Positions 42,587-51,388 of a DNA stretch of 64,000 nucleotides are shown in pieces. Source of the DNA: Treponema socranskii subsp. paredis ATCC 35535 (GTDB taxonomy: Bacteria; Spirochaetota; Spirochaetia; Treponematales; Treponemataceae). The stretch is from positions 1,489,730 to 1,553,729 of the forward strand of contig KE332515.1 of the NCBI GenBank assembly GCA_000413015.1. Reading direction: 5' to 3'. Below the pieces are notes generated by a model that was given only the letters and a program-made list of their open reading frames with translations, had not been told where the DNA came from and did no database searches. Within the stretch, counting starts at the first letter, position 1, and each line of letters opens with the position of its first letter. A program made the translations under genes and the position numbers.

Positions 42587-43444
42587 TTATTCTTTTTTTA
42601 AAACACCTTTACCAACAGCATTCTGAACTAAAATCTTTACATATTCTGGATTATCAGGATCTGTGACTTCTTTTATATATCCACCGAAACCCCAAAAATA
42701 TTCATCAGTACCTTCATCACTGCGATCATACATTGCAATTCTGTACCAAGGAGCAGTAATGTCATCTATCGTGTCTTTTTGAACAGTAACTGCATCGTAG
42801 GAAACGACTAAGCCTGCAAGAAGTAGTGGTAAATATCCATTATCCTGAACAATATAATCTGAATACGGTGTAAATGAATTTCCTAATGGATGTCTTGAAA
42901 CGTATGATGGTGCCGGACAAAAATATGTACTGTAGTTAAACTTACCAGTTTCAGCACTAAGATTTGGAGCTTTTCTTATTTTCAAATTTTCCTTTGCTAT
43001 AATATTAGACTTACTTTTATCATACTTTACCACTTTTATTCCATTCAGGAAGCATTCACTTCCTACCGGTGTTTGATTCTTAAAATCACGAAGAATGACC
43101 TCTTCATCTTTATAAACACCTGTACAATAAAAATCTTTATAATTTTCATCATAAACAAAAGTACTGCTGTTTCCTTTTGGAAAAATTAAATTGTTCAGTC
43201 GTTCTATATCAAAAATTTTTGTTCCGTTATTTTTTAGAGTAAGGACACCTTTTTCTAATATATATGGATAATTTCCCCAAAGGTGACCTCCAAAAGGAGA
43301 GTAAAATGTATATGTTTTTTTATCTATGAATTCAATAAATAAATCTTCTTCGCCAATTTGTAAATCAACTTTAATTCCTTTATTTTGTGCAAAAGCTAGA
43401 ATATTGAAGAACAAAACAAAAACTACCAATAAATTTCTTTTCAT
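42587..43444 (-). CDS. Secreted cassette protein with SH3-like/NADase-glycohydrolase-like region
   Basis: I chose the ATG at 43444: GGAG lies 6 bases upstream and it gives a signal peptide (MKRNLLVVFVLFFNILAFAQ). The longer ORF reads through an attC site. The 285-residue protein has a lipocalin-like first half (TYTFYSPFGGHLWGNYPYIL) and an SH3-like second half (AKENLKIRKAPNLSAETGKF and PWYRIAMYDRSDEGTDEYFW, GFGGYIKEV), a layout common in Treponema proteins. It is a gene cassette between attC sites 2 and 3. Its partner or substrate is unknown. Confidence 0.82.
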   Translation of the reverse strand: MKRNLLVVFVLFFNILAFAQNKGIKVDLQIGEEDLFIEFIDKKTYTFYSPFGGHLWGNYPYILEKGVLTLKNNGTKIFDIERLNNLIFPKGNSSTFVYDENYKDFYCTGVYKDEEVILRDFKNQTPVGSECFLNGIKVVKYDKSKSNIIAKENLKIRKAPNLSAETGKFNYSTYFCPAPSYVSRHPLGNSFTPYSDYIVQDNGYLPLLLAGLVVSYDAVTVQKDTIDDITAPWYRIAMYDRSDEGTDEYFWGFGGYIKEVTDPDNPEYVKILVQNAVGKGVLKKE

Positions 43445-43492
43445 AAATTTCTCCAAAATTTTTACATTCGCTACCAACCCAGTGGGCAGTCC

Positions 43493-43559
43493 GCCTAACA
43501 TGGTTTTAAACCGCATTTCGGCTTGGCCGCAATAGCTGCTTTGAAAACCGCAATTATCC
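43493..43559 (-). repeat. Integron attC site 3 (partly degenerate)
   Basis: The minus strand ends in GTTAGGC, the most classical core site, preceded by ATGCGGTTTAAAACCAT. The other arm (ATTGCGGTTTTCAAA) pairs with it but its outer core is AATT instead of AAC. It bounds the cassette array on the chromosomal side. Confidence 0.65.
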
Positions 43560-43585
43560 TGTGCCTCGCAGCATCCGCCCAGACT

Positions 43586-44413
43586 TTACCAGCCGCCGGA
43601 AGCGCCGCCTCCGCCGAAACCGCCGCCTCCGCCCGAAAAGCCTCCGGAAGAACTTCCGCTTGAAAAACCGCCGCCCGAAGAAGACGAAGAAAAACCGCTT
43701 CCGAATGCGGAACGGTATATCCTGCTTGAAGGATATCGCCTGTTGTGACGAGCGCTTATCATCGCGAACAGTACATTGATCAAAAAGAAGATGATAAACG
43801 CGATGATAGGGATGGAGTCGGTGGAAAGATTTTCGTCCGCAACGCGCTTTGAAACGAGTTCTTCATCGCCTGCAACGATACCGACCATATTTTTTACGCC
43901 TGCGGCAATACCTCCGCCGTAGTCGCCGTTTTGAAAATACGGAGCGATAACATTCCGTATGATAAGGCCGCACTTCATATCGGTCAGTTTGTCTTCGAGA
44001 CCGTAGCCGACTTCGATACGCATCTTGCGCTCTGCAAGCGCAACGAGAAGAATCGCGCCGTCGTCTTCACCTTTTCGGCCGAGCTTCCACTCGTCCGCAA
44101 CTCGGATGCCGAACGATTCGAGCGAATCGCCTGCAAGCGTTGAGACGGTCAAAACCGCGATTTGCGCACCGGTAGTATCTTCGAGCGATTCGAGATAGGA
44201 CGAAAGCTCTTCTTTTTCCGAAGAGCTCAAAAGGCTCGCATTGTCGACGACGCGGCCGGTGAGAGGGGGAACGTCGAGCGCCGCAAGTCGGAAAGCCGTC
44301 ATCATCGAAAGAAAACACAAAAGCGCCGTCGGACGGAAAAATTTTATTAATGAAGTTAAGATTACGGTTTTCGAAATCCGGAATGTTCCGGCAGCCGTTC
44401 GATTCAGTACCAT
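43586..44413 (-). CDS. TPM-domain membrane protein with Gly/Ser-rich tail
   Basis: The 275-residue protein has a signal or N-terminal anchor (about 22-45), a TPM domain (TLP18.3/Psb32/MOLO-1 family, about 50-175: GRVVDNASLLSSSEKEELSS, GAQIAVLTVSTLAGDSLESF, DDGAILLVALAERKMRIEVG), a second membrane helix (SIPIIAFIIFFLINVLFAMI), and a tail of Gly/Ser repeats (SGGFSGGGGGFGGGGASGGW). This is the bacterial YgcG-like layout. It overlaps the preceding TPM gene by 10 bases and follows lemA, the usual LemA-TPM operon. The role is poorly known; envelope quality control has been suggested for relatives. Confidence 0.9.
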   Translation of the reverse strand: MVLNRTAAGTFRISKTVILTSLIKFFRPTALLCFLSMMTAFRLAALDVPPLTGRVVDNASLLSSSEKEELSSYLESLEDTTGAQIAVLTVSTLAGDSLESFGIRVADEWKLGRKGEDDGAILLVALAERKMRIEVGYGLEDKLTDMKCGLIIRNVIAPYFQNGDYGGGIAAGVKNMVGIVAGDEELVSKRVADENLSTDSIPIIAFIIFFLINVLFAMISARHNRRYPSSRIYRSAFGSGFSSSSSGGGFSSGSSSGGFSGGGGGFGGGGASGGW

Positions 44414-45114
44414 TCCGCGTCCTCCAATACGATAAGGCCGTCGGGCAGTTCGTTCGGATTTTCTTCATGTGCGGGAAAATGTTCGGCAAGGAGTTCGCCG
44501 CATTTTTCGATCGCGCCGATAAAAGCGTCTGCCGCATTTCCGGATTTTATCTCCGCAGCGAGTTCATCCGAAATGATGCGCCACAGGTCGTGCGATATTT
44601 TTTTTGAAATGCCCGAATCGGCGACGATGCGCACTTGCCGTTCCAAATACGAAATGAAAATCAAAATGCCCGAATGCTCGGCCGTATCGTAAACGCCGCA
44701 TTCGACGAAGAGACGGAAAGCTCGCCGCGTAACGCTCGCTATCCGAACGCTTTTCGGTACAACGATGCGGTCAAGCGCAGGTATATTAAAAAGTTTGAAT
44801 GCCGCAGCTATGCTTACAAAGCAAATAAAACCGTAGAAAGCCGGCAGCATCCATATCCTCTCCGTCCACGCAAAGAGAGCGTACGTATCGGTTATTTTTC
44901 CCGCAAAGGGTAAGAGAAAAGCAAAGACGACGGCTGAAGCGCATACGGCGGCAAGCAGTTCCCAAAACGCATAGTGCGCGCTTTCCGGTGCAAGCACGAT
45001 TTTAATTTCACCGGTCGTCTTAACTTCCGCCTTTGAAACCGCTTCCGCTATTCTGTCGAATTCGGCGTCGGAGAGCTTGAGCCTTTTGAGCATTGTCTGC
45101 GTTTTCATAATCAT
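44404..45114 (-). CDS. Second TPM-domain membrane protein
   Basis: The 236-residue protein starts MIMKTQTMLKRLKLSDAEFD, then TGEIKIVLAPESAHYAFWEL, two membrane helices (about 49-72, 86-108), and a C-terminal half with VECGVYDTAEHSGILIFISY, LERQVRIVADSGISKKI and a further helical part to the end. This is the DUF5130/YgcG-relative type of TPM protein that is split by a membrane hairpin. It lies 22 bases after lemA and overlaps the next TPM gene. Together the three proteins probably act at the inner membrane. Confidence 0.85.
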   Translation of the reverse strand: MIMKTQTMLKRLKLSDAEFDRIAEAVSKAEVKTTGEIKIVLAPESAHYAFWELLAAVCASAVVFAFLLPFAGKITDTYALFAWTERIWMLPAFYGFICFVSIAAAFKLFNIPALDRIVVPKSVRIASVTRRAFRLFVECGVYDTAEHSGILIFISYLERQVRIVADSGISKKISHDLWRIISDELAAEIKSGNAADAFIGAIEKCGELLAEHFPAHEENPNELPDGLIVLEDAEWY

Positions 45115-45136
45115 TCAATATGCTTGCGCCCGGCTT

Positions 45137-45742
45137 TTAAAACTGGACTTTCGGAGCCGACTGCGCTTCGCCGTCCGCACTGAAATATTGCTTTGCGGCA
45201 AATCTGCCGAAAGATGCGATAAAATTGTTCGGAAGCCTTCTGATATACGAGTTGAACTCTTGAGCCGCTTCGTTATAACGCTGTCGCGCCACGGCAATGC
45301 GGTTTTCGGTTCCTTCGAGTTGATCCTGCAGCGCGAGAAAATTGGTGTTCGCTTTGAGTTCGGGATAATTTTCCGCGACGGCCAAAAGCCGTTGCAAGCT
45401 TCCGGAAAGGCCGCTTTGAATTTGCTGGTAGCGCGAAAAGGCTTCCGGATCCGTCAAAATCGATTTGTCGACATTGACGACACCGCCGGCACGCGACCTC
45501 GCTTCCGCAACCTGCGTGAGTACGTCGCTTTCGTGGCTCGCGTATCCTTTGACGGTCGAAACGAGATTCGGAATCAAATCATATCTGCGCTGATATTGAT
45601 TTTGCACTTCAGCCCATCGGCTCGTAACGCTCTCGTCCATCGACACCATGTTGTTGTAAACTCCGCATCCGCGCGATGCGAACAAAAAAACAATTACCGC
45701 GACCGCGATAAGCGCCGTCAACCCCTTTGATAATTTCGCCAT
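45137..45742 (-). CDS. lemA: LemA family membrane protein
   Basis: The 201-residue protein has one N-terminal membrane helix (about 7-25) and the LemA four-helix bundle: YNNMVSMDESVTSRWAEVQN, QYQRRYDLIPNLVSTVKGYA, LLAVAENYPELKANTNFLAL, QLEGTENRIAVARQRYNEAA and the NSYIRRLPNNFIA tail. It is divergent from the phosphofructokinase gene (128 bases apart). LemA is often followed by TPM proteins, as here. Its function is not settled. Confidence 0.95.
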   Translation of the reverse strand: MAKLSKGLTALIAVAVIVFLFASRGCGVYNNMVSMDESVTSRWAEVQNQYQRRYDLIPNLVSTVKGYASHESDVLTQVAEARSRAGGVVNVDKSILTDPEAFSRYQQIQSGLSGSLQRLLAVAENYPELKANTNFLALQDQLEGTENRIAVARQRYNEAAQEFNSYIRRLPNNFIASFGRFAAKQYFSADGEAQSAPKVQF

Positions 45743-45870
45743 AATAATTCCTCTGTAAAAATAATATATATACGCTTATAATATACCGTTTTTCGACTGC
45801 AGAAATCTATACGTGTGTATTGAAAAAAAAAGCCGTTATCTATAATATAAAATAATAAGAGGCGTAAAAT

Positions 45871-47265
45871 ATGACAGACGAAAAATATAATTTTACGATT
45901 GAAACGCTCGGACCGTGCAAAATCCCTTCTCCGATCCAGCTTTCCAATGTCATCGGTGATTTCCGTGCAAACTATGTCAAAGACGATTCGTTCGTACGAT
46001 ACCGCGTAAACGTATTTCACGGCGGCGAAGAAGACGATCAGACGCCGGCAAATCTCATGCAAAAAGCGGGTCCTCGTCAATATATTTATTTCGATCCGAA
46101 TCACGTAAAGGCGGGCATCTGCACGTGCGGCGGACTTTGTCCCGGCCTCAACGATGTCATACGCGCGATCGTCCGCAGTTTATACAACCGATACGGGGTA
46201 CGCCGCATTCTCGGCTTCCAATACGGCTTTAAAGGATTTTTCCCCGATCAGGGATTCGAAACGCTCGAACTGACACCCGACAATGTCGATGAAATTCATA
46301 AAATCGGCGGTTCGTTTCTCGGTACGAGCAGAGGCGGCGGCGACCGCGTTTCGGACGTTGTCGACTGCATCGAAAAGCTCGGCATCAGCATGATGTTTAT
46401 CATCGGAGGTGACGGAACGCAGCGCGGCGCCCTCGATATCGCAAACGAAATAGAGCGGCGCGGATTGAAAGTCGCGGTCATCGGTATTCCGAAAACGGTC
46501 GATAACGATCTTTTGTTCATCGACCGGTCGTTCGGTTTTGAAACGGCGGTGCAGCAGGCAAAAGAAGCCGTCGCGTCGATCCACATGGAAGCGCACTCGC
46601 AAATCAACGGCATCGGCTTGGTAAAACTTATGGGACGCGAGTCGGGATTTATCGCTGCCGAAACGGCGCTCGCGTGCCACGAAGCGAATTTCTGTCTTAT
46701 CCCCGAAGTACCGTTCGATATGGACGGACCGAACGGATTCCTTTCATACCTCGAACAGCGCTTAAAAGAACGTCACCACGCGGTCGTCATCGTTGCGGAA
46801 GGCGCGGGACAGGAACTGCTCACGAAAACGAACGAAACGGATGCGTCGGGCAATATCAAACTTGCGGATATCGGAGTATATCTCCGCGATGAAATTACGA
46901 AGTATTTTAAAAACAAGCACTTTCATATCAATCTGAAATACATCGATCCGGGTTATCAAATCCGAGCGGCCGTTACGACGGCGAACGATTCCATCTACTG
47001 CGAACGTCTCGGCAACAACGCCGTACACGCGGCTATGGCCGGCAAAACAAAGATGGTTGTCGGTCTCGTACACGACAAGTTCGTTCATATTCCCATAAGC
47101 GAAGTAACGCGCCACCGTAACGTCGTAGACACCGAAGGCGCTCTGTGGCGCGATGCGCTCGAAGCGACCGACCAGCCGATCCTTATGGTAAACAATATGG
47201 AATCCGCACGCGAGCGCACGGCAAAGGCGGCTTGCAGCGGCAGAAAAAAGCCGAGCGAAAAATAA
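45871..47265 (+). CDS. 6-phosphofructokinase, long clade (predicted ATP type)
   Basis: The 464-residue protein catalyses phosphorylation of fructose 6-phosphate in glycolysis. Motifs: [87 protein letters not shown] and the substrate loop PGYQIRAA. In this family GGDD with PKTxDND marks pyrophosphate use, while GGDG with PKTxDND, as seen here, is found in ATP-dependent trypanosome and plant-type enzymes. Many annotations would nevertheless call it pyrophosphate-dependent. A promoter candidate (TTGAAA, 17 bases, TAATAT) lies at 45820-45848. The IMP cyclohydrolase-like gene follows after 1 base. Confidence 0.93.
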   Translation: MTDEKYNFTIETLGPCKIPSPIQLSNVIGDFRANYVKDDSFVRYRVNVFHGGEEDDQTPANLMQKAGPRQYIYFDPNHVKAGICTCGGLCPGLNDVIRAIVRSLYNRYGVRRILGFQYGFKGFFPDQGFETLELTPDNVDEIHKIGGSFLGTSRGGGDRVSDVVDCIEKLGISMMFIIGGDGTQRGALDIANEIERRGLKVAVIGIPKTVDNDLLFIDRSFGFETAVQQAKEAVASIHMEAHSQINGIGLVKLMGRESGFIAAETALACHEANFCLIPEVPFDMDGPNGFLSYLEQRLKERHHAVVIVAEGAGQELLTKTNETDASGNIKLADIGVYLRDEITKYFKNKHFHINLKYIDPGYQIRAAVTTANDSIYCERLGNNAVHAAMAGKTKMVVGLVHDKFVHIPISEVTRHRNVVDTEGALWRDALEATDQPILMVNNMESARERTAKAACSGRKKPSEK

Positions 47266-47266
47266 C

Positions 47267-47980
47267 ATGAAACCGATTTCTCTTTCCGAAACGCTGAAAC
47301 AAAACGAATACCCCGGACGCGGCATCGTACTCGGAAAATCTGAAGACGGATCCGCCGCAGTCGCCGCGTATTTTATTATGGGCAGAAGCGAAAACAGCAG
47401 AAACCGTATCTTCGCAGCCGAAGACGAGGGAATCCGTACCGAAGCTTTCGACGCTTCTAAGATGAAAGATCCTTCTTTAATAATTTACGCACCGGTGCGC
47501 GTGCTCGGGAAAAATACGATCGTCACGAACGGAGATCAAACCGATACGCTGTACGAAGGCTTATCGAAGGGGCTCACATTCGAACAGGCGCTCCGTTCCC
47601 GCACTTTCGAACCGGACGAACCGAACTATACGCCGCGCATTTCCGGTTTGCTGCATGTCGAAAACGGATCGTGCGATTACGCGCTTTCGATTCTCAAAAG
47701 CGACAACGGAAATCCCGGAAGCGCATGCCGCTTTACCTTTGCATACGACAATCCGCAGGACGGCGTCGGCCGCTTTATCCACACGTACCTCGGAAACGGA
47801 AATCCGCTTCCGAGTTTTGCAGGGGAACCGGTACCCGTCGTCATCCGCGGCGATATCGATGTTTTTACGAATCGAATATGGGAAAGCCTCAACGCCGACA
47901 ATAAAGTGTCGCTTTTTACGCGTTTTATAAAAATAGAAACCGGCGAATGCGAAACGCGCATCGTCAATAAAAACGTTTAA
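47267..47980 (+). CDS. IMP cyclohydrolase-like protein (PurO type)
   Basis: The 237-residue protein resembles the IMP_cyclohyd family, which closes the ring of FAICAR to form IMP in the last step of purine synthesis. The N-terminus NEYPGRGIVLGKSEDGSAAV, AYFIMGRSENSRNRIFAAED is characteristic, as are VRVLGKNTIVTNGDQTDTLY and EPDEPNYTPRISGLL. It starts 1 base after the phosphofructokinase stop, so the two are co-translated. The 3' end overlaps the convergent vapC gene by 4 bases. Confidence 0.87.
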   Translation: MKPISLSETLKQNEYPGRGIVLGKSEDGSAAVAAYFIMGRSENSRNRIFAAEDEGIRTEAFDASKMKDPSLIIYAPVRVLGKNTIVTNGDQTDTLYEGLSKGLTFEQALRSRTFEPDEPNYTPRISGLLHVENGSCDYALSILKSDNGNPGSACRFTFAYDNPQDGVGRFIHTYLGNGNPLPSFAGEPVPVVIRGDIDVFTNRIWESLNADNKVSLFTRFIKIETGECETRIVNKNV

Positions 47981-48402
47981 TCGGCCGAGTCCGGCATATC
48001 CGCCAATTCGATGCCGATGTGTTTTTTATAATTAATAAAATCCTTGTCCGCTGTTAATATTGAAAAATCATTATTATGTGCTACGCTGCATATTAAGTAA
48101 TCCGTATGCGAACCTTGTATGCCTTTACTTCTGCATATATTATAATATTCCGCAGCTTTTTCATAATCGGCTGTAGTGATCTCGAAATCCGAAAAAGCTT
48201 CCAATGCTTTTTTCAGCTTGATAAATGTATTTTTATCCGGTATGCCGCTTAAAATTTCTTGCCGTATAGGGCCGATCATTACTGCATATTTGTTGCGAAT
48301 TAAAAAGGCAAGGTATTCGATCAACCTTACGTCGTAATCGCTATGTTGTTTTCTTCTAAGAGCGAGCGACCATACGGACGTATCGATTAATACGAATTTC
48401 AT
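47977..48402 (-). CDS. vapC: VapC-type PIN-domain toxin
   Basis: The 141-residue protein has the PIN acidic residues: LIDTSVWSLALR (first Asp), PIRQEILSGI (Glu), GSHTDYLICSVAHNNDFSIL with TADKDF (Asp pair). PIN toxins cut RNA with bound metal ions. The start overlaps the vapB stop by 4 bases. It is convergent with the IMP cyclohydrolase-like gene. Confidence 0.92.
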   Translation of the reverse strand: MKFVLIDTSVWSLALRRKQHSDYDVRLIEYLAFLIRNKYAVMIGPIRQEILSGIPDKNTFIKLKKALEAFSDFEITTADYEKAAEYYNICRSKGIQGSHTDYLICSVAHNNDFSILTADKDFINYKKHIGIELADMPDSAD

Positions 48403-48596
48403 CTTAGTCTCATCTTTTTATAATCATACTTCGGATCATATTCGATTTGTCCGAACAGTTTAATAAGGTCTTCGGATTTTCTCCGTTGTATAAATTCTTT
48501 GAGAGCGGTATTGATCGTTTCTTTTTTTGTTCCGTACCCGCCGATCTTGTATGCTTCATCGAGAAGCCTTTCATTTATCGCAAGAGAGCCCGCCAT
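48399..48596 (-). CDS. vapB: VapB-type antitoxin
   Basis: I chose the ATG at 48596: GGAGG lies 7 bases upstream, and the upstream in-frame start would include the ribosome site. The 65-residue protein begins MAGSLAINERLLDEAYKIGG, followed by TKKETINTALKEFIQRRK, the VapB ribbon-helix type (PF09957-like). The C-terminal tail (IKLFGQIEYDPKYDYKKMR) is the toxin-binding part. It should neutralise VapC and repress the operon. Confidence 0.9.
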   Translation of the reverse strand: MAGSLAINERLLDEAYKIGGYGTKKETINTALKEFIQRRKSEDLIKLFGQIEYDPKYDYKKMRLR

Positions 48597-48668
48597 AGTT
48601 CCGCCTCCATACAATCGTACACGTATCCTTATCCCTGATCAAGACGTCAATTTCATCTGCTTCCCGTG

Positions 48669-50120
48669 CTATTCGATTTCGTAGCTTTCGCCGTATTTTA
48701 CGATCGTCACGTTCGGATATCCGTGTTCGGCGAGGTAAGCTTTGAAAAATTCCTGCGCGTCTTTTTCACCGTGCACCATGAAGATCCGTTTGAGGCGGCT
48801 CGTGTCGACAGCGTCGAGCCATGCCGTGATTTCCGTATAATCGGCATGAGCGCTGAACGCATCTATCTGTTCGACCGACGCGCGCACCGCATAAAAGTCG
48901 TTCATTATCTTCACTTCTTTATCGCCGTCGAGAATTCTGCGGCCGAGCGTGTTTTCCGCCATATAGCCGACCGCAAGGATGATATTGCGTTCGTCGCCGA
49001 TATTATTCGCGAGGTGATGAAGCACGCGCCCCGCTTCGCACATACCGTCCGCACTGATGATGATCATGGGACCGGCTTTTTTGTTCAACGCTTTGGATTC
49101 GTCGACACTCGCAGTAAAATTGAGAGAGCTGAAGCCGAAGGGATTTTTGTGATGTTTTAAAAACGCTTCGTTCGTCTCTTCGTCGTAACATTCGGGATGC
49201 ACTTTGAACACGCTCGTCGCGTTCGTCGCCATCGGAGAATCGACGTAAATCGGAATATCGGGAATCTTTTTAGCGTCGACCAGCAAATGCAGGTAAAACA
49301 CCAATTCCTGCGCACGTTCGATCGCAAACGACGGAATGATGATTTTTCCGCAGCGGCGAACCGCTTCGTTGACGACGCGTTCGAGTTCGTGCATGGCGAA
49401 TTCTTTTTCGGCGTGCTTACGGTTGCCGTAGGTGCTTTCGATGTAGATGTAGTCGGGTGCGGGCACTTTCGTTTCAGGATCGCGGATGATCGGCTGATTG
49501 CGACGCCCCAAATCGCCGGTATACAAAATGCGCGTTTCGTTTTCGCCCGCATGTCCCGGATGCGGCGCGTTGATTTTTCCGTGCAGTCCCTTTATCGTAA
49601 CGCTTGCAAACGCCGAACCGAGTATGTGCCCCGCGTCGAAAAATTCGAGTTCGACGTCGGGCGCAATGTACATTTTACGGTTATACGAAAGCGACACGAT
49701 TTGATTTGCCGTCGTGATGCAGTCGCGTTCCGAAAACAGCGGCCGCCACGTAAATTTTTCACCGAGCTTGTCGGCTTTCTTTTTCAAAAATTCGGCATCT
49801 TTCGCCTGGATGCGCGCACTGTCCATCATAACGATGTTCGCTATGTCGCGCGTTGCCGGCGTCGCATAGATGTTGCCGGTAAATCCCTTTCGTACGAGTA
49901 CGGGAAGCTGTCCGCAGTGATCGAGGTGACCGTGCGTCAAAATCACCGCTTCGACTTTATCCGCCGCAATCGTAAAATTGCGGTTTTTTTCGTCGGCCGT
50001 TTTCCGCTTTCCCTGAAACGCACCGCAATCGACCATAAACGTACGCCCGTCGATTTCAAATATATGTTTCGAACCGGTTACTTCTTCGGCCGCTCCGAGC
50101 GAATACAATTTGATTCCCAT
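48669..50120 (-). CDS. Metallo-beta-lactamase/beta-CASP RNA nuclease
   Basis: The 483-residue protein has the MBL metal motif LTHGHLDHCGQLPVL, DCGAFQG, then DAGHILGSAFASV, ILYTGDLGRRNQPII. The beta-CASP part has PIYVDSPMATNATSVF, GMCEAGRVLHHLANNIGD, and FSAHADYTEI with MVHGEKDA. This is the CPSF-73/RNase J-like group, usually annotated as RNA-specific ribonuclease. Only the catalytic module is present, with no RNase J C-terminal domain. It is transcribed from its own promoter at 50142-50170. Confidence 0.93.
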   Translation of the reverse strand: MGIKLYSLGAAEEVTGSKHIFEIDGRTFMVDCGAFQGKRKTADEKNRNFTIAADKVEAVILTHGHLDHCGQLPVLVRKGFTGNIYATPATRDIANIVMMDSARIQAKDAEFLKKKADKLGEKFTWRPLFSERDCITTANQIVSLSYNRKMYIAPDVELEFFDAGHILGSAFASVTIKGLHGKINAPHPGHAGENETRILYTGDLGRRNQPIIRDPETKVPAPDYIYIESTYGNRKHAEKEFAMHELERVVNEAVRRCGKIIIPSFAIERAQELVFYLHLLVDAKKIPDIPIYVDSPMATNATSVFKVHPECYDEETNEAFLKHHKNPFGFSSLNFTASVDESKALNKKAGPMIIISADGMCEAGRVLHHLANNIGDERNIILAVGYMAENTLGRRILDGDKEVKIMNDFYAVRASVEQIDAFSAHADYTEITAWLDAVDTSRLKRIFMVHGEKDAQEFFKAYLAEHGYPNVTIVKYGESYEIE

Positions 50121-50141
50121 CGCACGACTCCTTGCATGCTT

Positions 50142-50170
50142 ATACTATTGCAATTCACCGCATTGCTCAA
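50142..50170 (-). promoter_or_regulatory. Promoter of the beta-CASP nuclease gene
   Basis: On the minus strand TTGAGC (50170-50165), 17 bases, TAGTAT (50147-50142), 22 bases before the ATG, with AAGGAG between. Confidence 0.55.
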
Positions 50171-50185
50171 GCAAAATCGGATGAA

Positions 50186-50214
50186 TTGCGCGAGTGATAT
50201 TTTTACTGTATAAT
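50186..50214 (+). promoter_or_regulatory. Promoter of the DUF2804 gene
   Basis: TTGCGC (50186-50191), 17 bases, perfect TATAAT (50209-50214), 34 bases before the TTG start. It is back to back with the nuclease promoter. Confidence 0.65.
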
Positions 50215-50248
50215 GGACACAAGTGTTTTACAGTTTTCGAGGTAGCGA

Positions 50249-51319
50249 TTGTATTCAAGAAAAGTAAGCGAAGCTCCCGAATCGATTATCACCGAGGGTA
50301 AAGTACGGTTCGGAACGTTTTCAAGTGCGCCGCAAAAACTCGATATAAAAGGACTCAAAGCTCCGTTCGGCGGAATTCCGATTCCGGCATTTTTAACGAA
50401 TTTCCGAATTAAAAGCCGCATCGCATATATGTTTTCGATCGGCGATTATATCGGCATGATCGAATTTTTCGACGATAAAATGTTCGGTCTCGCGGAAGTC
50501 ATTTTCTGGTATCGTTCCACCGGCAAGAAATTCGTCTATCATACGTTTATGCCGCCGCGCTTCCGCTTCGTCCCGATACGGCTCGACAAAGCCGTCTGTA
50601 TCAATCACAAAAAATCGCGCTATATCCGCATTTCATGGAACCGAAAGCGTGACCGCATTTCGGTCACGTTCAGCGTAAAAGGCGATACGGTACGCCCTGC
50701 GGCAACCGGTACATTCGTTTCGCATTTCAGCGACCCGCAGCACGCCGAACTCGTCGTCGTCTCCCCCGCTCCGACAACAAGGCGCTGTTCGGCTTCATGG
50801 CTTTCGGCAATGAGCATACAAGGCTCCCTCAATATCCTTCCCGGAAAAAAGACGACTGCCGTTCCGATGAGCGAAACTTCGGGGCTTGCTTTTATGGTGA
50901 TGAACCGGACGTATTACCGTTATCATTCGAAAAGCAAAATGATGTGCGGACTCGGCGACTACGAAGGAAGGAAACTGCTGTTCCGTTTCGTCATGACGAA
51001 TATGGATGCCGAAGAAGCGAATGACTGCAATGAAAATATCGTCGTATTCGACGGAAAAACGACGCCGCTTCCCGAAGTGACGATTACGCATCCGTTCGGA
51101 AGTGCCAAAACGTGGGTCGTGCAGGATACGGAATCCATGGTCGATCTCACCTTTACACCCGTTTCAATCAACAAGCGGGTTTTAAGCATTCTCGTCATGC
51201 GTACCGATTCTTCTACGATTTTCGGAACCTTCGACGGCGTCCTGCTTACCGGCACGGGTGAAAAACTTTTCCTCAAAAATTTCCCCGGCATTGTGAAAAA
51301 AAACAGACTGCGTATTTAA
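50249..51319 (+). CDS. DUF2804 protein
   Basis: The start is TTG at 50249 with GAGG 8 bases upstream; no better start is seen. The 356-residue protein has the DUF2804 features known to me: KLDIKGLKAPFGGIPIPAFL near the start, IEFFDDKMFGLAEVIFWYRS, and a C-terminal set with GLAFMVMNRTYYRYHSKSKM, FDGKTTPLPEVTITHP, VDLTFTPVSINKRVLSIL. These proteins are widespread, have no signal peptide, and their biochemical role is not established (a lipocalin-like beta barrel fold is likely). It is the first gene of a plus-strand run to the MATE gene. Confidence 0.85.
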   Translation: MYSRKVSEAPESIITEGKVRFGTFSSAPQKLDIKGLKAPFGGIPIPAFLTNFRIKSRIAYMFSIGDYIGMIEFFDDKMFGLAEVIFWYRSTGKKFVYHTFMPPRFRFVPIRLDKAVCINHKKSRYIRISWNRKRDRISVTFSVKGDTVRPAATGTFVSHFSDPQHAELVVVSPAPTTRRCSASWLSAMSIQGSLNILPGKKTTAVPMSETSGLAFMVMNRTYYRYHSKSKMMCGLGDYEGRKLLFRFVMTNMDAEEANDCNENIVVFDGKTTPLPEVTITHPFGSAKTWVVQDTESMVDLTFTPVSINKRVLSILVMRTDSSTIFGTFDGVLLTGTGEKLFLKNFPGIVKKNRLRI

Positions 51320-51388
51320 TAAACCGCAAAGCCGATATCGATCGATTCCGCATTCGGTCAAGCGATATTTTTAAACGGAGGTACGGGA

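Noticed and set aside
46180..46680. Minus-strand ORF of 166 codons in the phosphofructokinase gene
   Set aside because: Antisense shadow of a conserved enzyme, with no motif of its own.
49197..50213. Plus-strand ORF of 338 codons opposite the beta-CASP nuclease
   Set aside because: The nuclease frame carries all catalytic motifs. The opposite ORF is Phe/Arg/His-rich and typical of a shadow.
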